DNA of 64,000 nucleotides from Nymphaea colorata (taxonomy: Eukaryota > Streptophyta > Magnoliopsida > Nymphaeales > Nymphaeaceae): NCBI RefSeq assembly GCF_008831285.2, contig NC_045139.1, forward strand, positions 2,364,704-2,428,703, given 5' to 3'. Below, piece by piece: positions 13,079-24,364 of the stretch. The position numbers and the translations under genes were made by a program. The notes below the pieces were generated by a model, which saw only the letters and a list, made by a program, of their open reading frames with translations, was not told where the DNA came from and searched no databases. Within the stretch, counting starts at the first letter, position 1, and each line of letters begins with the position of its first letter.

Positions 13079-13532
13079 GTAAAAATGTTCAATGAGTCGA
13101 GCTAGCTTACGCTCAACTCGAACTCACTCGGTTAAGCTCGAAGCTCGACTCGAGCTCTACTCGTAAGTGCAACAAGTCGAGTTCGAACTTAACCGATAAC
13201 TTGAGTTTGTAAACAAGTCGAGTTCGAATTGGATGAACTTGACTGATTAACTCGATTAGATACACTAATACTTATTTTGTAATTTCAAAAACTTAAAATG
13301 ACTTAAATAAAAATGTAGAAATTTTAAACATAAAATATATATTAAAGGACACGAGGCTAAGCGAGTCGAGCTCAAGCTCGTACTCGGTTAAGCGAGTCGA
13401 GCTCAAGCTCGTACTCGGTTAAGCGAGTCGAGCTCGAGCTCACCTCATAAAGCTTGAGCCAAGTTATATGTGAGTTGAGTCAAGTTTGAGCTGGCCGAGC
13501 ATGAGCTCGGCTCGCGGGTTGAACATCCTTAC
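13079..13532. mobile_element. MITE-like ACTCG/GAGCTCGAG repeat, copy 1
   Basis: Arms rich in CGAGCTCGAG/ACTCG words surround an AT-rich core. The ends form an imperfect inverted repeat (GTAAAAATGTTCAA at the left and the complement of TTGAACATCCTTAC at the right). It contains a 31-bp tandem repeat (units from 13358, 13389 and 13420). The core matches the reverse complement of 32350-32440, so the family is dispersed in both orientations. It has no coding capacity and sits inside the A' kinase remnant. Confidence 0.75.
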
Positions 13533-14499
13533 ACACAAGGCTGTGTGAAGAAGGGTCGAACATGTGCATTGTGTTCCTTTGGCTTAGAGCACCTCTTGGC
13601 TTATAATTCTCATATTAGTACCTCAATTGCTGGGACACTGTAAGGAGTTTTTCTTTGTTTTGGTTTCTGTTAATTAGACAACTTCCGCATTGGGATCTCT
13701 AATCTTGGATTAAGTTCAGTTCTAAGAAGGTTCTTCTCTCTTTGTAATATATATGTCATCCAAGAGAGAAAATTTATTAACATGGGGGCGGTGGAGCAAA
13801 GAGCTTGTGGGATCAGAGGGGTTGTAGCTCTTTAGATTTCAGATTTTCAAGGGGCACATTAGTGTAAATGGAAAAAAGCAGCTTGAAGTATCAATAGATA
13901 CATAAGCATTTTGTGGTGTCTGTGTGGGCAATCGCCCACACAAGATCACACTAACTCCACTGTTGTAACATGGTGGGGTTTTCATTTTGGAGAGGAGATG
14001 TGGCTCCAGAGTACAAAGCGAGTTGATGTTAATTAACAGCTTTGGAGTTTGGACTTATTGTGCTATATCATTGTAACAAATATTGTTTTCGGATTTTAAA
14101 CCACAAGGCTTTTGTTGGAAAAATCTGGGCAGGTTTTAAAAAAATGAAAAAAATAAAATAAAATATGAAAAATGTGAAAATAAAAAAAACCTGGTAACTA
14201 AAAAACGAAAAAAGCGCGTGTTTTTTATTTAGCGTTAAAAAACACATTTTCCCTCATGTTTTGACCTGTCTTTAAGTTTTTTTTGCGATTTTTTCAAAAA
14301 AACGAGTATTCTTTCGATAAACAATAGCTTCTACAGACAGGACGGTAATACATTAGGTTCAAATAAATTAAGGTGAGCTCACTTCGATAGGCTAGACGGC
14401 AATACATTAGGTTCAAATAAATTGAGGTGAGTTCATTACTATCAATCTGCATGTAATCATATTTTCTTTACATAATTTTCTTTGTTGTGTCTGACGCGT

Positions 14500-16130
14500 G
14501 ATGTGTGTACCCATTTAGCTTAGTCCGAAAGATTGATTATGGCTGCTAAGCAGGATGGAAAAATATTTCAGGTGGCTGCCGCAGTTTCCAGTTAATGGTT
14601 TGCTTGAAGGAAAAAAAAGAGTTCGCAAAAAATTCTACAAGCCGACAATGAGTATTGAATGAAAGTTGAAACTCATCAAGTTGCGGCCATTTGGTTCCGG
14701 TATGGACTGAAGTTTACAGAAAAGCATTGAGTAATCAATGTGATTTGGGAGCATAGTCACGTTTTGTTCCCAAATAAATGCGAAAAAAAACGCGACCAAT
14801 AAATTTGCCGTTTAAAAATTGTGTTTCTTCATCTTTGTGCGTGCATTCTTTTTCTTTCTTTTTTTTCATGTTATTCATAATGACAAATTGTATTTTTATT
14901 TTCTAATTTTTATTTGTTGCAAATCCACTTATTCTTTATATTTGTATTATTAGTTTCTTACCTATTTATTTTTCTTTTATTGTAGTTTTTTTTAAGTTTT
15001 TTTAAAAATTTACCATATTTTTTTGCAAGCTCACCCTATTATACCTTTAAAAAACCTATGGGATAATTTTTTTTATAACCATGCATTGGCGTGGTGGATG
15101 GGCTGCGCTGTCAAACAAGGGCAGAGACATGTGTGGACACCCTGTAGGCAGTTGCCCACACGGATCCACAAAAGTGTCTATTTTTATTTTAAGAAAAATT
15201 TTCTTTGTACCTTTTAAAAATTTGAATTTTTTTAACTAGTATAGTATCCCTTAAAATTTTACAATAAACACAGTGTGGGAACCCTGTAGGCAATCTCCCA
15301 CACTGCCCACACGGACCCATAAAAAAGTTTTATTTTTATATTAATATTTAAGGGAAATTTTCTTCATTTAGTACCTTTTAAAATTTTAAAATTTCATAAC
15401 TAGTATCGGTTCATTTGAAATTTTATTATTAAGTATCCGTTACCCGAAATTTTCTTGCTCTGCCCCTATGGTTCAAGTTCAACTTCCATGGCCATCTCTC
15501 CTATACAAATCGAAGTTGCTGGGGCGAACTCCTTAAGCTGGAGAATGGAAAGAACCCTATGGTCTTCGTTGCTAGCTATTCCAAAGGATTCAGGAAAAGG
15601 TTTTGTTCTTCAACTATTAGAATTCATAAATTTTTGCAGAAAATCCAGATTAGATTCATATTCAACCATGAACTCGTCACGGTGACGTGAACCCTTTTGG
15701 CTGCATACAGGAAATTTTCGAGGCAGTGTAAGCATCGAACAGTGCTTGGAACAACCGGAAAAGCAAAACGAACACGAATATTCAGGATAAACTTTCATGT
15801 AACCATGGGCATAGGAGAATAATTTCGAATAAACTGAATTGCTGGAAATACTTAAGAGACAGTGGCATAGCTTGTCAATGCCACATGTTACACAAACTAT
15901 AACTGTAACCAATATCTTTTACAAAGAATGTAGGTGGCAATTCCTCCTCCTCCGAGTTAAGCAGACTTCGAAAAAGGTTTCTCCAAGCTAGCTCAAAGGC
16001 CGGGAGCAGTCAAACTGCATTTGCTTCACTACTCACATGCTTGAATCATATGTCAGATTCGTGAAGCATGATTTATCTCTAATCTTTTGTGCTATGAAAC
16101 TGCACAGTCTATTGCATTCAAATCCTAGAA
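14500..16130. other. Diverged second copy of the CRK convergent spacer with AT-rich insertion
   Basis: Pieces at 14640-14740 and 15500-15960 resemble the CRK-A 3' flank (for example CTCCTTAAGCTGGAGAATGG at 15530 against 11620). The intervening 14750-15460 is AT-rich inserted sequence, including the TE fragment listed separately. No gene is seen. Confidence 0.6.
15110..15465. mobile_element. hAT-like non-autonomous TE fragment with an internal duplication
   Basis: Left end CAAGGGCAGAGACATG and right end complementary to AGGGGCAGAGCAAG give imperfect terminal inverted repeats. Inside are two diverged copies of a unit of about 150 bp, each with GTAGGCA..CCCACACGGA..CTAGTAT. A related TGTGGGCAGTTGCC.. 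motif occurs at 33005. No clear target duplication is visible. Confidence 0.5.
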
Positions 16131-16261
16131 GACTAAGATTCGTTTCACCTCACATCAACAATAGTAATTGTCAAGCTGCTTTGTGAACTGTAAAGATCCA
16201 CATGTAGAGCCTTCTTGGAGAAGTGCATTGGTTGGAGAGAAGAATTTCTTGGTTTATCACA

Positions 16262-19138
16262 TCAGAGATCAAATGGAGCTGGATGCGGTGGGGGAGGGAT
16301 GGCGCAATTTCCATCAGTAAGCATCTTCACTACTTTGGACATTGGTGGACGGAGTTCATCTGATGCTTGAGCACAAACAAGTCCAATGTTAAGCACACGA
16401 AGTGCATCCCGTTTCGGAAACTTTCCCCTTAGCTTTGGATCCACGCATTCAGCTAGATTGTCCGACAGATAAAAGCTCCAAATCTGACAAGAAAGCTCAC
16501 CTTTAGTTATGAACTACATAATAACAAGAATCGCAGTCTCAAAAGTAAAATATGAAATGTTCCATTTCAAAGTTAATCAAGCTTAGAATATGAATGTTAC
16601 CGTCTGCAGAGAACACCCGACGTTCCGAAGGAAAGGAGCGGTTCCTTTCCCAGTTACTATATCAATTATAAGCATCCCAAAGCTGTAAATGTCTGCCTTT
16701 TCTGTTGAATTTCCACGGATATGACGCTCTGGGGCCAGGTATCCCCTACCAAAATGAAATCAATAAGTATCTTAAGTATTCATTAATTTCATTCACCAAA
16801 TAAGTTGGTCTATGTACATGTTCTTGGAATAAGTCGGTCTATGTACTCCTAGATCCATCTGAATGAAAGACCAGGGACATTCAAAACACATTAGTATTTT
16901 ATCTATTATTGTTTCTGATCTGACACAGTGGGACAGAAAATTTCTATGGTTCAATAACTTCTGCCCATGGATTCTAACATTTACTAGACAAGCCAACTAC
17001 TTTGAAGCAAGAAAGCTTACAGATTTCTGCCATCAGCAGTACCAACACGAGTGCCACCTTCTTGGAAGAATCTAGCAAGACCAAAATCTGCAACTTTCGC
17101 TGTGAAGTTCTCATCAAGAAGTATGTTCCTCTGTTTAATGTCTCCATGTATGATTGATTCCTGATGAAGATAAGCCAAACCTTTTGCAGTTCCCACGATG
17201 ATATTTTTCCTCATATCCCAACTTAGTATTGGTTTGTTGGCAATACCTGTGTTGAAATGAATTTAGGAATGTTAATGAAAAAAATATTTAGATATTAAAC
17301 AAAATTGCAATGAAATAGAGTGTAACCTAGGAAATGATCAAGGCTTTCGTTGGGAACATATTCATAAACAAGGAGAATTTCTGAGCCTTTAATACTGTAA
17401 CCCAGCAATTGGACAAGATTTGGATGTTGAATGCCACTGATCAAATCGACATCTTTCAAGACTGCATCCATTGATTGCATTGGATTGTTAGATAGTCGCT
17501 TTATGGCTACAGTCGTCCCATCTGATAGTACAGCCTGTTAAAAATGCACTTCCATTAATTCATGAGTCACTACATTCATAAATAAAAATTATGATGACAG
17601 AGATTGACCTTGTATGCAGATCCTGATTCTCCTAGGCCCAGTTTATTGGACTGATCAAAGTAATTGGTGGCACTTTCAAGTTCTTCATACTCAAAGTTAG
17701 GTATAGATTCATTGGCAGATGCACTCGGCCCCCCATTGTGCTTTTCTGCAATAAAAATAAACTTCAGCAAGAAAGGACCAGTCAGAGAAGAGAGTTCATG
17801 AAAGAAATCTGACCTTTTCGTTTCTCTTTGACATTTTTTGCTGCAAAGCATGAAGCTCCAAGTACAGAAACGCCCAGAATGGAAAGCGGCACAGAAACCA
17901 TAGTTGCAGGTTTTTGAGAACCTGATAAGATCCAAGTTCAGAAGTCACAATATATATATATATATATAACGAAAAAAAAAACAAAAGGTCTACGATCAAG
18001 GTACAGATAGAACTAATAAGATAATTATTCAAGGGCTGATAGGGAAAAGGAACAAGAATGACAAGCCTTTGTCTGTAGCAAGAAAATAAAAAGAGCTAAA
18101 AAATGGCTCAGAGTACTCTGTAACTTGTAGTTTTGCCAATGCTGCATAGCTTATTTTGTTTTTCCATATCTCTTAATAATCTGGATATCGTTATTAGTAT
18201 TCAAACTTTTATACTGGAAAACGTTGTAGATAACAAAAACAGTCTGAAGTATTTGCTTTCTTTCGTTGAGTTCATTTGCAGAATCCCTTTTTGAATAATA
18301 ATTTCCAAGTCTATATTGTAGAAATTTCTGAAGCTATTCTATAGATACGTGGTTTAGACACATAACTATTGCTACACCTTCAAAATGCTTATACTCGAGG
18401 ATCAAGGCACTGATACTATGTTACATCTGAATAGAGAATCAAGAAGAATGTGATTTTCAAACCAAACCAAGCACGTACAACAGAATGTAAGAGGATATGG
18501 TATCAATTAGCTTGAGATATAACGATCACTTTCACGATCTGACAAGTGCCGATGGTGATAAACGGAATTACTAAAACTAACATAATTCAACTGTGGCCAA
18601 GGGACCCTAAACTACCACCGTCACTGCTAGAAGAATGAAAGCGTAAACTACAATGAGAAGAAACAATTATACAATTTTGTATCAGGATAAAAGAAAAGGA
18701 GTTTGATAGTCTACCTCCAGAGGATCCACTTGTGTAAGATGAACCATTGTAGAACTTGTGATTTGAATACTTCAAGTAACAACCTGACCTCATAACCCTG
18801 CCTTCCGTAGCAGGAAGGCAAGAACTGATGGAGGAAACTGCTGCATCCAGGCAAGTCTTGCAGGAGCTCACATTCAATGTCTTCGAACAATGGCCGATTG
18901 CATAAACCGTTGAATTCCCTCCTCTAACAGAGCCACCCCAAAACCCATTGTTGAAAACTACCTGAGCACTCAAATTTCCCATAACTCTTACTGCATTAAC
19001 GACAAAATGATTTTGGTTGCTCTTGTTGGCTGCACTAACAGTACCACACACCAAGTCTACTTGGGTGCTTCGTGGGTCAGAGAGTACCAGAGGGAAAAAG
19101 AAGGCTGAGAAGAGGAAGATAAGCATTGAAGACGCCAT
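16262..19138 (-). CDS. Cysteine-rich receptor-like kinase with a single DUF26 domain (CRK-B)
   Basis: Seven minus-strand exons join in frame: 19138-18715, 17921-17814, 17745-17609, 17534-17327, 17246-17021, 16745-16601 and 16483-16262. They give 489 aa. A signal peptide ([20 protein letters not shown]) is followed by the start of a first DUF26 (VCGTVSA), which jumps straight into a second complete one ([13 protein letters not shown]). Compared with CRK-C, exactly 109 codons of the first repeat are missing. Then come a transmembrane exon and a kinase with [19 protein letters not shown] and GYLAPE. The catalytic-loop HRD reads HGD ([10 protein letters not shown]) and the activation segment is diverged ([11 protein letters not shown]), so activity may be reduced. 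No stop or frameshift is seen, so I call it a gene and not a pseudogene. It could be a decoy or a weak non-RD kinase. Confidence 0.85.
17950..17969. repeat. (TA)n microsatellite in CRK-B intron 1
   Basis: Short TA run in the 0.8-kb first intron of CRK-B, about 30 bp upstream (in gene orientation) of the transmembrane exon. Confidence 0.8.
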
Positions 19139-19666
19139 GAATGTGGGAGAGATAGAGAGAGAGGTCTAGCTGCGTGGTTCAGCTCAGTATAAGCTTACAT
19201 CTACCACAAAAAAGCTCACTGTGATAATGTTGTGAGGGGAAGAACACCAATATATACATGTGCATGCGTATCGTCAGGATATTGACCATCATAACTACCG
19301 TTTAGATTATGGATTGACAATCTCAAGGTTCTGCTCTTGTGTTCAAGGAAATTGCTTTTTCTTTCTTTATCATTTTCAGCAGTTCGTTCATTTGTTTGGA
19401 CGGTAGATTGACGTAGTTATTGGAGAATCTGTTTCTACCATCTTCATTTTTTCTTCTTATTTTCATTTTCCATATTAGCAAGATACAAGGTCCTTTGAAA
19501 TATGTTGGAGATCGAGCTCCACTTACCATTTTCACATCCCTTGAATCTGCTCTCCGTGAAGCGAAGCAAGTTATATGCACCACTCGTACATGTACATGGT
19601 TTTAGTATACTGAAGGCACGAAATGACCATAATAGCCCTAACCCATCACAAAGAAAGATACCCCTT

Positions 19667-20127
19667 GCAAGTAGGGATGTTAGCGAGTTCCAGTGAGCCG
19701 GCTTGATTGCCTACGGCTCAACTAACTGAGCTCGAGCTCATTGGCTCAAGCTTGGCTCGGTCAAGCTTGGCTTGGTCTGAGTTTAAGAGATTTGAACTTG
19801 CCTCAGTTAAGCTCGAGGTGAGATCCAGCTTCAGCTTACAAGCAAAGCCGTCCATTAGAAAGGCGGAACCTGGAAAGGCGGAAACCCATTGCAGCGCCTT
19901 CTCTTTTGTGATAATACTATGATACGAATTTTATATATTCTATTCCCACGAGTTTAATAGAGTTTAATGAGCCATGCTTCCCTAGCTTGGGTTGAACTCA
20001 TTTTCTTAACCAAGTTAATTTCTTAACTCGAGCTCGAATCTTTCTTCAAAAGAGACGAGCTCGTTCGAGCTCAAACGAGCTAATTCGAGTCTAGACCAAG
20101 TTGGCTCGACTTTGTCCACATCCTTGC
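19667..20127. mobile_element. MITE-like ACTCG/GAGCTCGAG repeat, copy 2
   Basis: Upstream of CRK-B. Ends GCAAGTAGGGATGT and CACATCCTTGC are imperfect inverted repeats of the kind seen in copies at 13079 and 32250. The arms are full of GAGCTCGAGCTC, CAAGCTTGGCTCGG and TTCGAGCTC words. The centre differs from the other copies. Confidence 0.65.
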
Positions 20128-20640
20128 TTATAAGCGTAAAAGATGAAAAGTGGAAAAATAAAATCTCGAAATTATCTATTCTCTTGCAGAAATAGCTAAA
20201 ATGCTCCTCATTTCTCTTTTGGTACAAAAGGGTGGTGCATGCAACTAGATCTAAGGCTCCTCTATCATCGAGCTGGTTGCATGATCACTACATTTGTTAG
20301 GGTGTCTGAAATTACTTTCATGTCCCCAGGAACAAGAGAGAGAAAGATATATATATATATATATATGTTAGTGGTTCATTTTCTCATTATGCATGATGAG
20401 GAGCAATGTGGTGCGTTACTAGGTGTCGAGCACACTACTCCAAACACGCACCACTAAGTCGCTCAGTCATTGTCAAATTGAGCCTCTCCCCCAGGCCGAG
20501 TTAGTTTGGATCAAATGAATTGAAATGGAAGCTTGCCTAAAAGTTTTGTAGAAATGTTTGCAATCCATGAGTCCAAATTGCTTGGCTTGGTAACCAATGC
20601 TTTTTCAGACTCAAAGTAGCTAGTGATAATCAATTTTGAA
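20128..20640. other. Intergenic stretch without recognised gene
   Basis: Noncoding sequence with a (TA)n run at about 20349-20366. No supported gene or element. Confidence 0.5.
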
Positions 20641-21008
20641 GGGGGTGTTTGGATGACAAAACAAAACCAGGTTTTGAGAGACAAAACTTCTCATAAAGCC
20701 TGGTTTTGCTCCAAAACACCATTTCGAAAGTGTTTGGATGACGCTGAAACTGAGTTCTTCTAAAACCAGGTTTTGGCAAAACTTGGAAACTGAGTTCTGC
20801 TAAAACCAGGTTTTGGCAAAACTTGGATTTCGTAAAGTGCCTGAAAAGAAAGATTATTTTTTGTTTTTAAACCAAGTTTGTCATCCAAACATCCAAACCA
20901 AGTTTACAAAACTGGGTTCTTAACCCAGTTTTTATCACAAAACCAGGTTTTTAACCTGGTTTTTATCACAAAACCAAGCTTTTTGAGGGTGTCATCCAAA
21001 CACTCCCC
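20641..21008. mobile_element. 368-bp MITE with GTGTTTGGATGAC termini
   Basis: Left end GGGGGTGTTTGGATGAC and right end complementary to GGGGAGTGTTTGGATGAC form terminal inverted repeats of about 18 bp. The interior is rich in AAAACCAGGTTTTG palindromes and holds a perfect-length 40-bp tandem duplication (20747-20786 and 20787-20826). No coding capacity and no unambiguous target duplication. Confidence 0.8.
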
Positions 21009-21224
21009 AAGTATTTAGCTTTATTGAGAAAAACCCAGTTTGCTGCGACAGGCGAGGACTGATAATATCGCAAATGTAGAACTGGTATATTCTCAACTTG
21101 ACTTAGAATATCCATCAAGAGAAATTGTATCCATGTAAGTCAGCCTGCTGTTGGTGCTGTGGTTCAAGTACTAAGGTTCATCATACAACACTTTTATTAA
21201 ATCTGTTTTTTAAATGTTCACATA

Positions 21225-21580
21225 TTCTAATTTAAATTCAGATTGAAATATATATATATATATATATAAATCAAATCCAAATCTGATTTCACAATCTTAA
21301 TCCGAGGTGAATCAGATTTTTGCATTCATGTCTGTCTAAATCCAAATTTTGAACTGAATCTGACCGATTTTCAAAACATAAGAGTATTGGATATAATATT
21401 TATCCGATCGAAATCTGAAATTAAATCTGAGCAAATATTTATGTACATTAAAATCCGATAAGATGCAATTTCTTAAATTCAATCAGATTTCTTAATAAGA
21501 TATTATTTTTTATATCTGATTTTTTTAAAAATGGTTCAGTCAAATCTTCGATCCCAATCAGATATATTGACATCCCTAAT
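21225..21580. repeat. AT-rich dispersed repeat with AATCTGA/ATCCGA words
   Basis: Noncoding block with many variants of AAATCTGAT/ATCCGAT, a (TA)n run near 21249-21267 and an end reading TTGACATCCCTAA. A related texture occurs at 1100-1440. The family is not recognised. Confidence 0.4.
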
Positions 21581-22353
21581 TTTTATCCTTTTTTGGCATC
21601 TGCAATGTCCAATCTTTAACAAGGAACCACGAAAGTGCTTTGTGAACCCAAGGGTTTTTGCATCCTGCCGGATCTGAATATGAAAAGGCATACAAAATAT
21701 ACTTTTGGTTGTTTAGGGCTGGCGCACTATGGAAATCCAACCATTCATTTTGCAATACAATGTTGGGTCAGTAAACAAGTTATCCGATTGAATTTCTTGC
21801 AGCATTTTTTAGGTCATGGGAGTGTTGGACAGCTTACTCTCCATCATTTTTGCGTTTCCAAGATGTCTTTCACGTACTCTGTTTGACACTAAAATCAACC
21901 ACATCAATGCTAGAAAAATTCTAGATACATACAAGATCTTATAAGAAATTTTTTGAATATTGACAACAATTTCTTGAAAAATGAGGAACAGTTGCCATTA
22001 AGAACTATATCATCTATATAGGAGCAAAGCCAAAAACTTTTTTTTTTTATGGAAAACTGAATAAATCAGTTGGTCTTGAGGTCTCATGAGACTGTCCCAT
22101 GTAACTGGACTCAGGTCCACTGAGATAAGTTCGCCATACGAAGCCCCCATGCGCTTATCTCCTTCCCTGCATCTACATAAACAAGAAGAATCCATGTTCT
22201 GGAATCTTTTGAAAGACAAACTGAATCCGCGACGCTAGAATTAGATCCAACATAAGGGCTGTCTCATGTCTCATTTTTGAACTATGGCAATGGAAGGAAC
22301 AATCTTAAAATGTTTCAAAAAAGTTAATTATGCAACAAGAGGGGGCCTTCAAT

Positions 22354-23000
22354 TTATCCAACGAACCATCGCATTTTAGTTTGCCCTTGAAAATCCATAT
22401 TGAACCCATGGAGCCAAAGATTTGCGAGTGTGCTTATGAAAAGTGATGAGCTCAGTCGGACGACGTCGTTCACCTTCGCCCCAGCCGTCCTCGGTCCTGT
22501 TCTCGCCATCATCGGAGCTGCCATCAGGTCGCTTTCTCGTTGCTCTTGCCGGCGTCCTGACAGCGCCCATCTCTGCTTCAACAATGCCACCTCCTTATCC
22601 ATCTCGAGGGCGCCCAGGCCAGTGCAGCTAGGGTTGCTGCGTTGTTGAGGAAAACATTGACAACCACTAGTCCGAGGGGAATCATAAGTTGGATGTTTTC
22701 TAATACTCTTCTGAGATGGTGAATACATGTTTGGAGAAGATGAAGGTCGCGGGGTAATGAGGAAGATGGCAGTACTAAGAATTAAAAAAGAAAAAAAAAA
22801 TCCTTAGGAAGACATGCATAGAAAAGCACGGTACTTCCAAGTCCACTGAGCTCTCAGCCAAACGATTTGGTTCTAATGGGGCAAGAAAACTATCGACTGA
22901 AGAGAATTGAGGAGTAGAAAATTTACCCTTGCCGTCGGACTGAAACATTAGCTTTTTTGACACAACCGTCACTCGACAAACTAGTGAAATAAACAGAACT
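22354..23000 (-). other. Coding-like fragments of an unrecognised gene
   Basis: On the minus strand, two stretches have coding-like composition. One is at about 22940-22800 (contains FSTPQFSSVDSFLAPLEPNR and SSVDLEVPCFSMHV). The other is at about 22760-22400 (contains SPSQKSIRKHPTYDSPRTSG and EMDKEVALLKQRWAL). They lie in the same order as exons would and just downstream, in gene orientation, of a hAT element. I cannot name the family or join the pieces with confidence. They may be a captured or decayed gene fragment. Confidence 0.3.
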
Positions 23001-23038
23001 GAGAACATTAAAAAAATTAGATTGATATTACAACTGGG

Positions 23039-24198
23039 CAGTGGCGGAGCCAAAAAAGTTTTCTGGAGGGGGCACCCATTCATAGATTTTCACATAGAAG
23101 GGGCACTCACATATAGGACAAAGCAAATATTTGAAGATACTAATGTAAAAATAAACAAACATTGAGAGATGTTTGGCGAAGCTTTGATCTCCTCATTCGT
23201 CAAGCGCGATTCAGATCGCCAAACAAAAATCCTTCATAAATTAGACAAATTTGAAAACTGAGATTCACTACTGAAAAAATCATATACGTTAAGTGCTATC
23301 AGATTCACCGTTTCCTCTTAAGTTCCTACAAATAGTTAAGAAAAGAAACAAAGAAGCATAGCAGAAGGCAGGTGCAGCAAAGGCAAAGGAGACGGAAGCG
23401 AAGAGTTGCGCCGAAAAAGAGAGATTAATTTAGTGAAAGCGGGCTAGAGGCAGAGGAAAGTGGTGGGGCGCAACCCAAGTGGAAGGTATCGGGTTCTATC
23501 GAACTCGTCCTCATGAAAGAGTAGAAGCAAAGCATGTGCTGTTGAGCACAGAGAACACATCAGAAGACAGAGATTAACATGACATGCCTTTTCAGATGCA
23601 GAGTCGAGATCTTTTTCTTTTTCTCTTATGAAAGTAATCGTAGATTCATAAATAAATAAGTGGCGAACTCAGAAAATTTTTTGTTGTAGAGCACTAATAT
23701 ATACTGATTCAAATTTTAGATCATGGAAATTAAAGATCTTATAGTCGAGATTCGAGAGGCACCAACATGTAACAAACTAAATCAAGTGATTGTTCTAATA
23801 TGTAAATGACTGTTCTAATATGTAAATGGACTAAGTTCTAATATGTAAATGGACTAAATGCTTGGCTCCTTCACTGTCATAAATGGTGTTCACGTTTTCT
23901 TAGTTAACCTGTATTGTAAATCTAAAATTTGAAATAGATCTTGAAAATTAAATTAGGCACGATTAAGGCATCTAAAGCTTGACATGAGAACAACAAAAGC
24001 ATATTGAAAAAAAAAAAGACTAAGTAATGCGTAAACGAATATAAAGAAAATTATATAAAGAGCAAAAAATAATTAGAACAATTGAACAAACATAAAATAA
24101 AACTAGTGAAATTCAAACATATATATGAATCTATATATATCTATCTTGGGCTGGCTTGGGCAAGCACCCACGCCAGCCCCACGCTGGCTCCGCCACTG
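23039..24198. mobile_element. Non-autonomous hAT-type element (1,160 bp)
   Basis: Terminal inverted repeats CAGTGGCGGAGCCA (left) and TGGCTCCGCCACTG (right), flanked by a perfect 8-bp target duplication CAACTGGG at 23031-23038 and 24199-24206. The 8-bp duplication and CAG-type ends are diagnostic of the hAT superfamily. No transposase frame is present. Near 23660 is an internal sequence resembling the left terminus (AAGTGGCGAACTCAG), suggesting a nested or chimeric structure. Confidence 0.92.
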
Positions 24199-24364
24199 CA
24201 ACTGGGAATACAACCATGTAAATATGCTACAATTTTCAATTAAAAAAAACATGAAACTTGTATCCAAGATTGGAATTGTTGGCGGCTGGTGTGAGGAGCG
24301 GTTCTTCTCTCATTGTGATATACATGTTATCAAAGAGGAAGAAAATTTGTTAAACTTGCGAGGT

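Larger units (their letters stand above)
12750..14480 (+). pseudogene. Degenerate CRK-A-like kinase remnant (A')
   Basis: Four islands are collinear with CRK-A kinase exons. The region 12750-12850 matches the start of exon 5 (ACTCGGTACAACTGAAGGA, then a decayed HRDIK stretch). The region 13575-13680 matches the end of exon 5 plus intron (CTCAATTGCTGGGACACTGTAAGG). The region 13985-14095 matches exon 6 (ATGTGGCTCCAGAGTAC), and 14380-14475 matches the exon 6 donor region and intron. A (TA)n run and an ACTCG-type repeat (13079-13532) lie between the first two. Frames are lost throughout and no DUF26 exon or exon 7 is found. It is the forward-strand partner of CRK-B in the second module copy. Confidence 0.8.
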
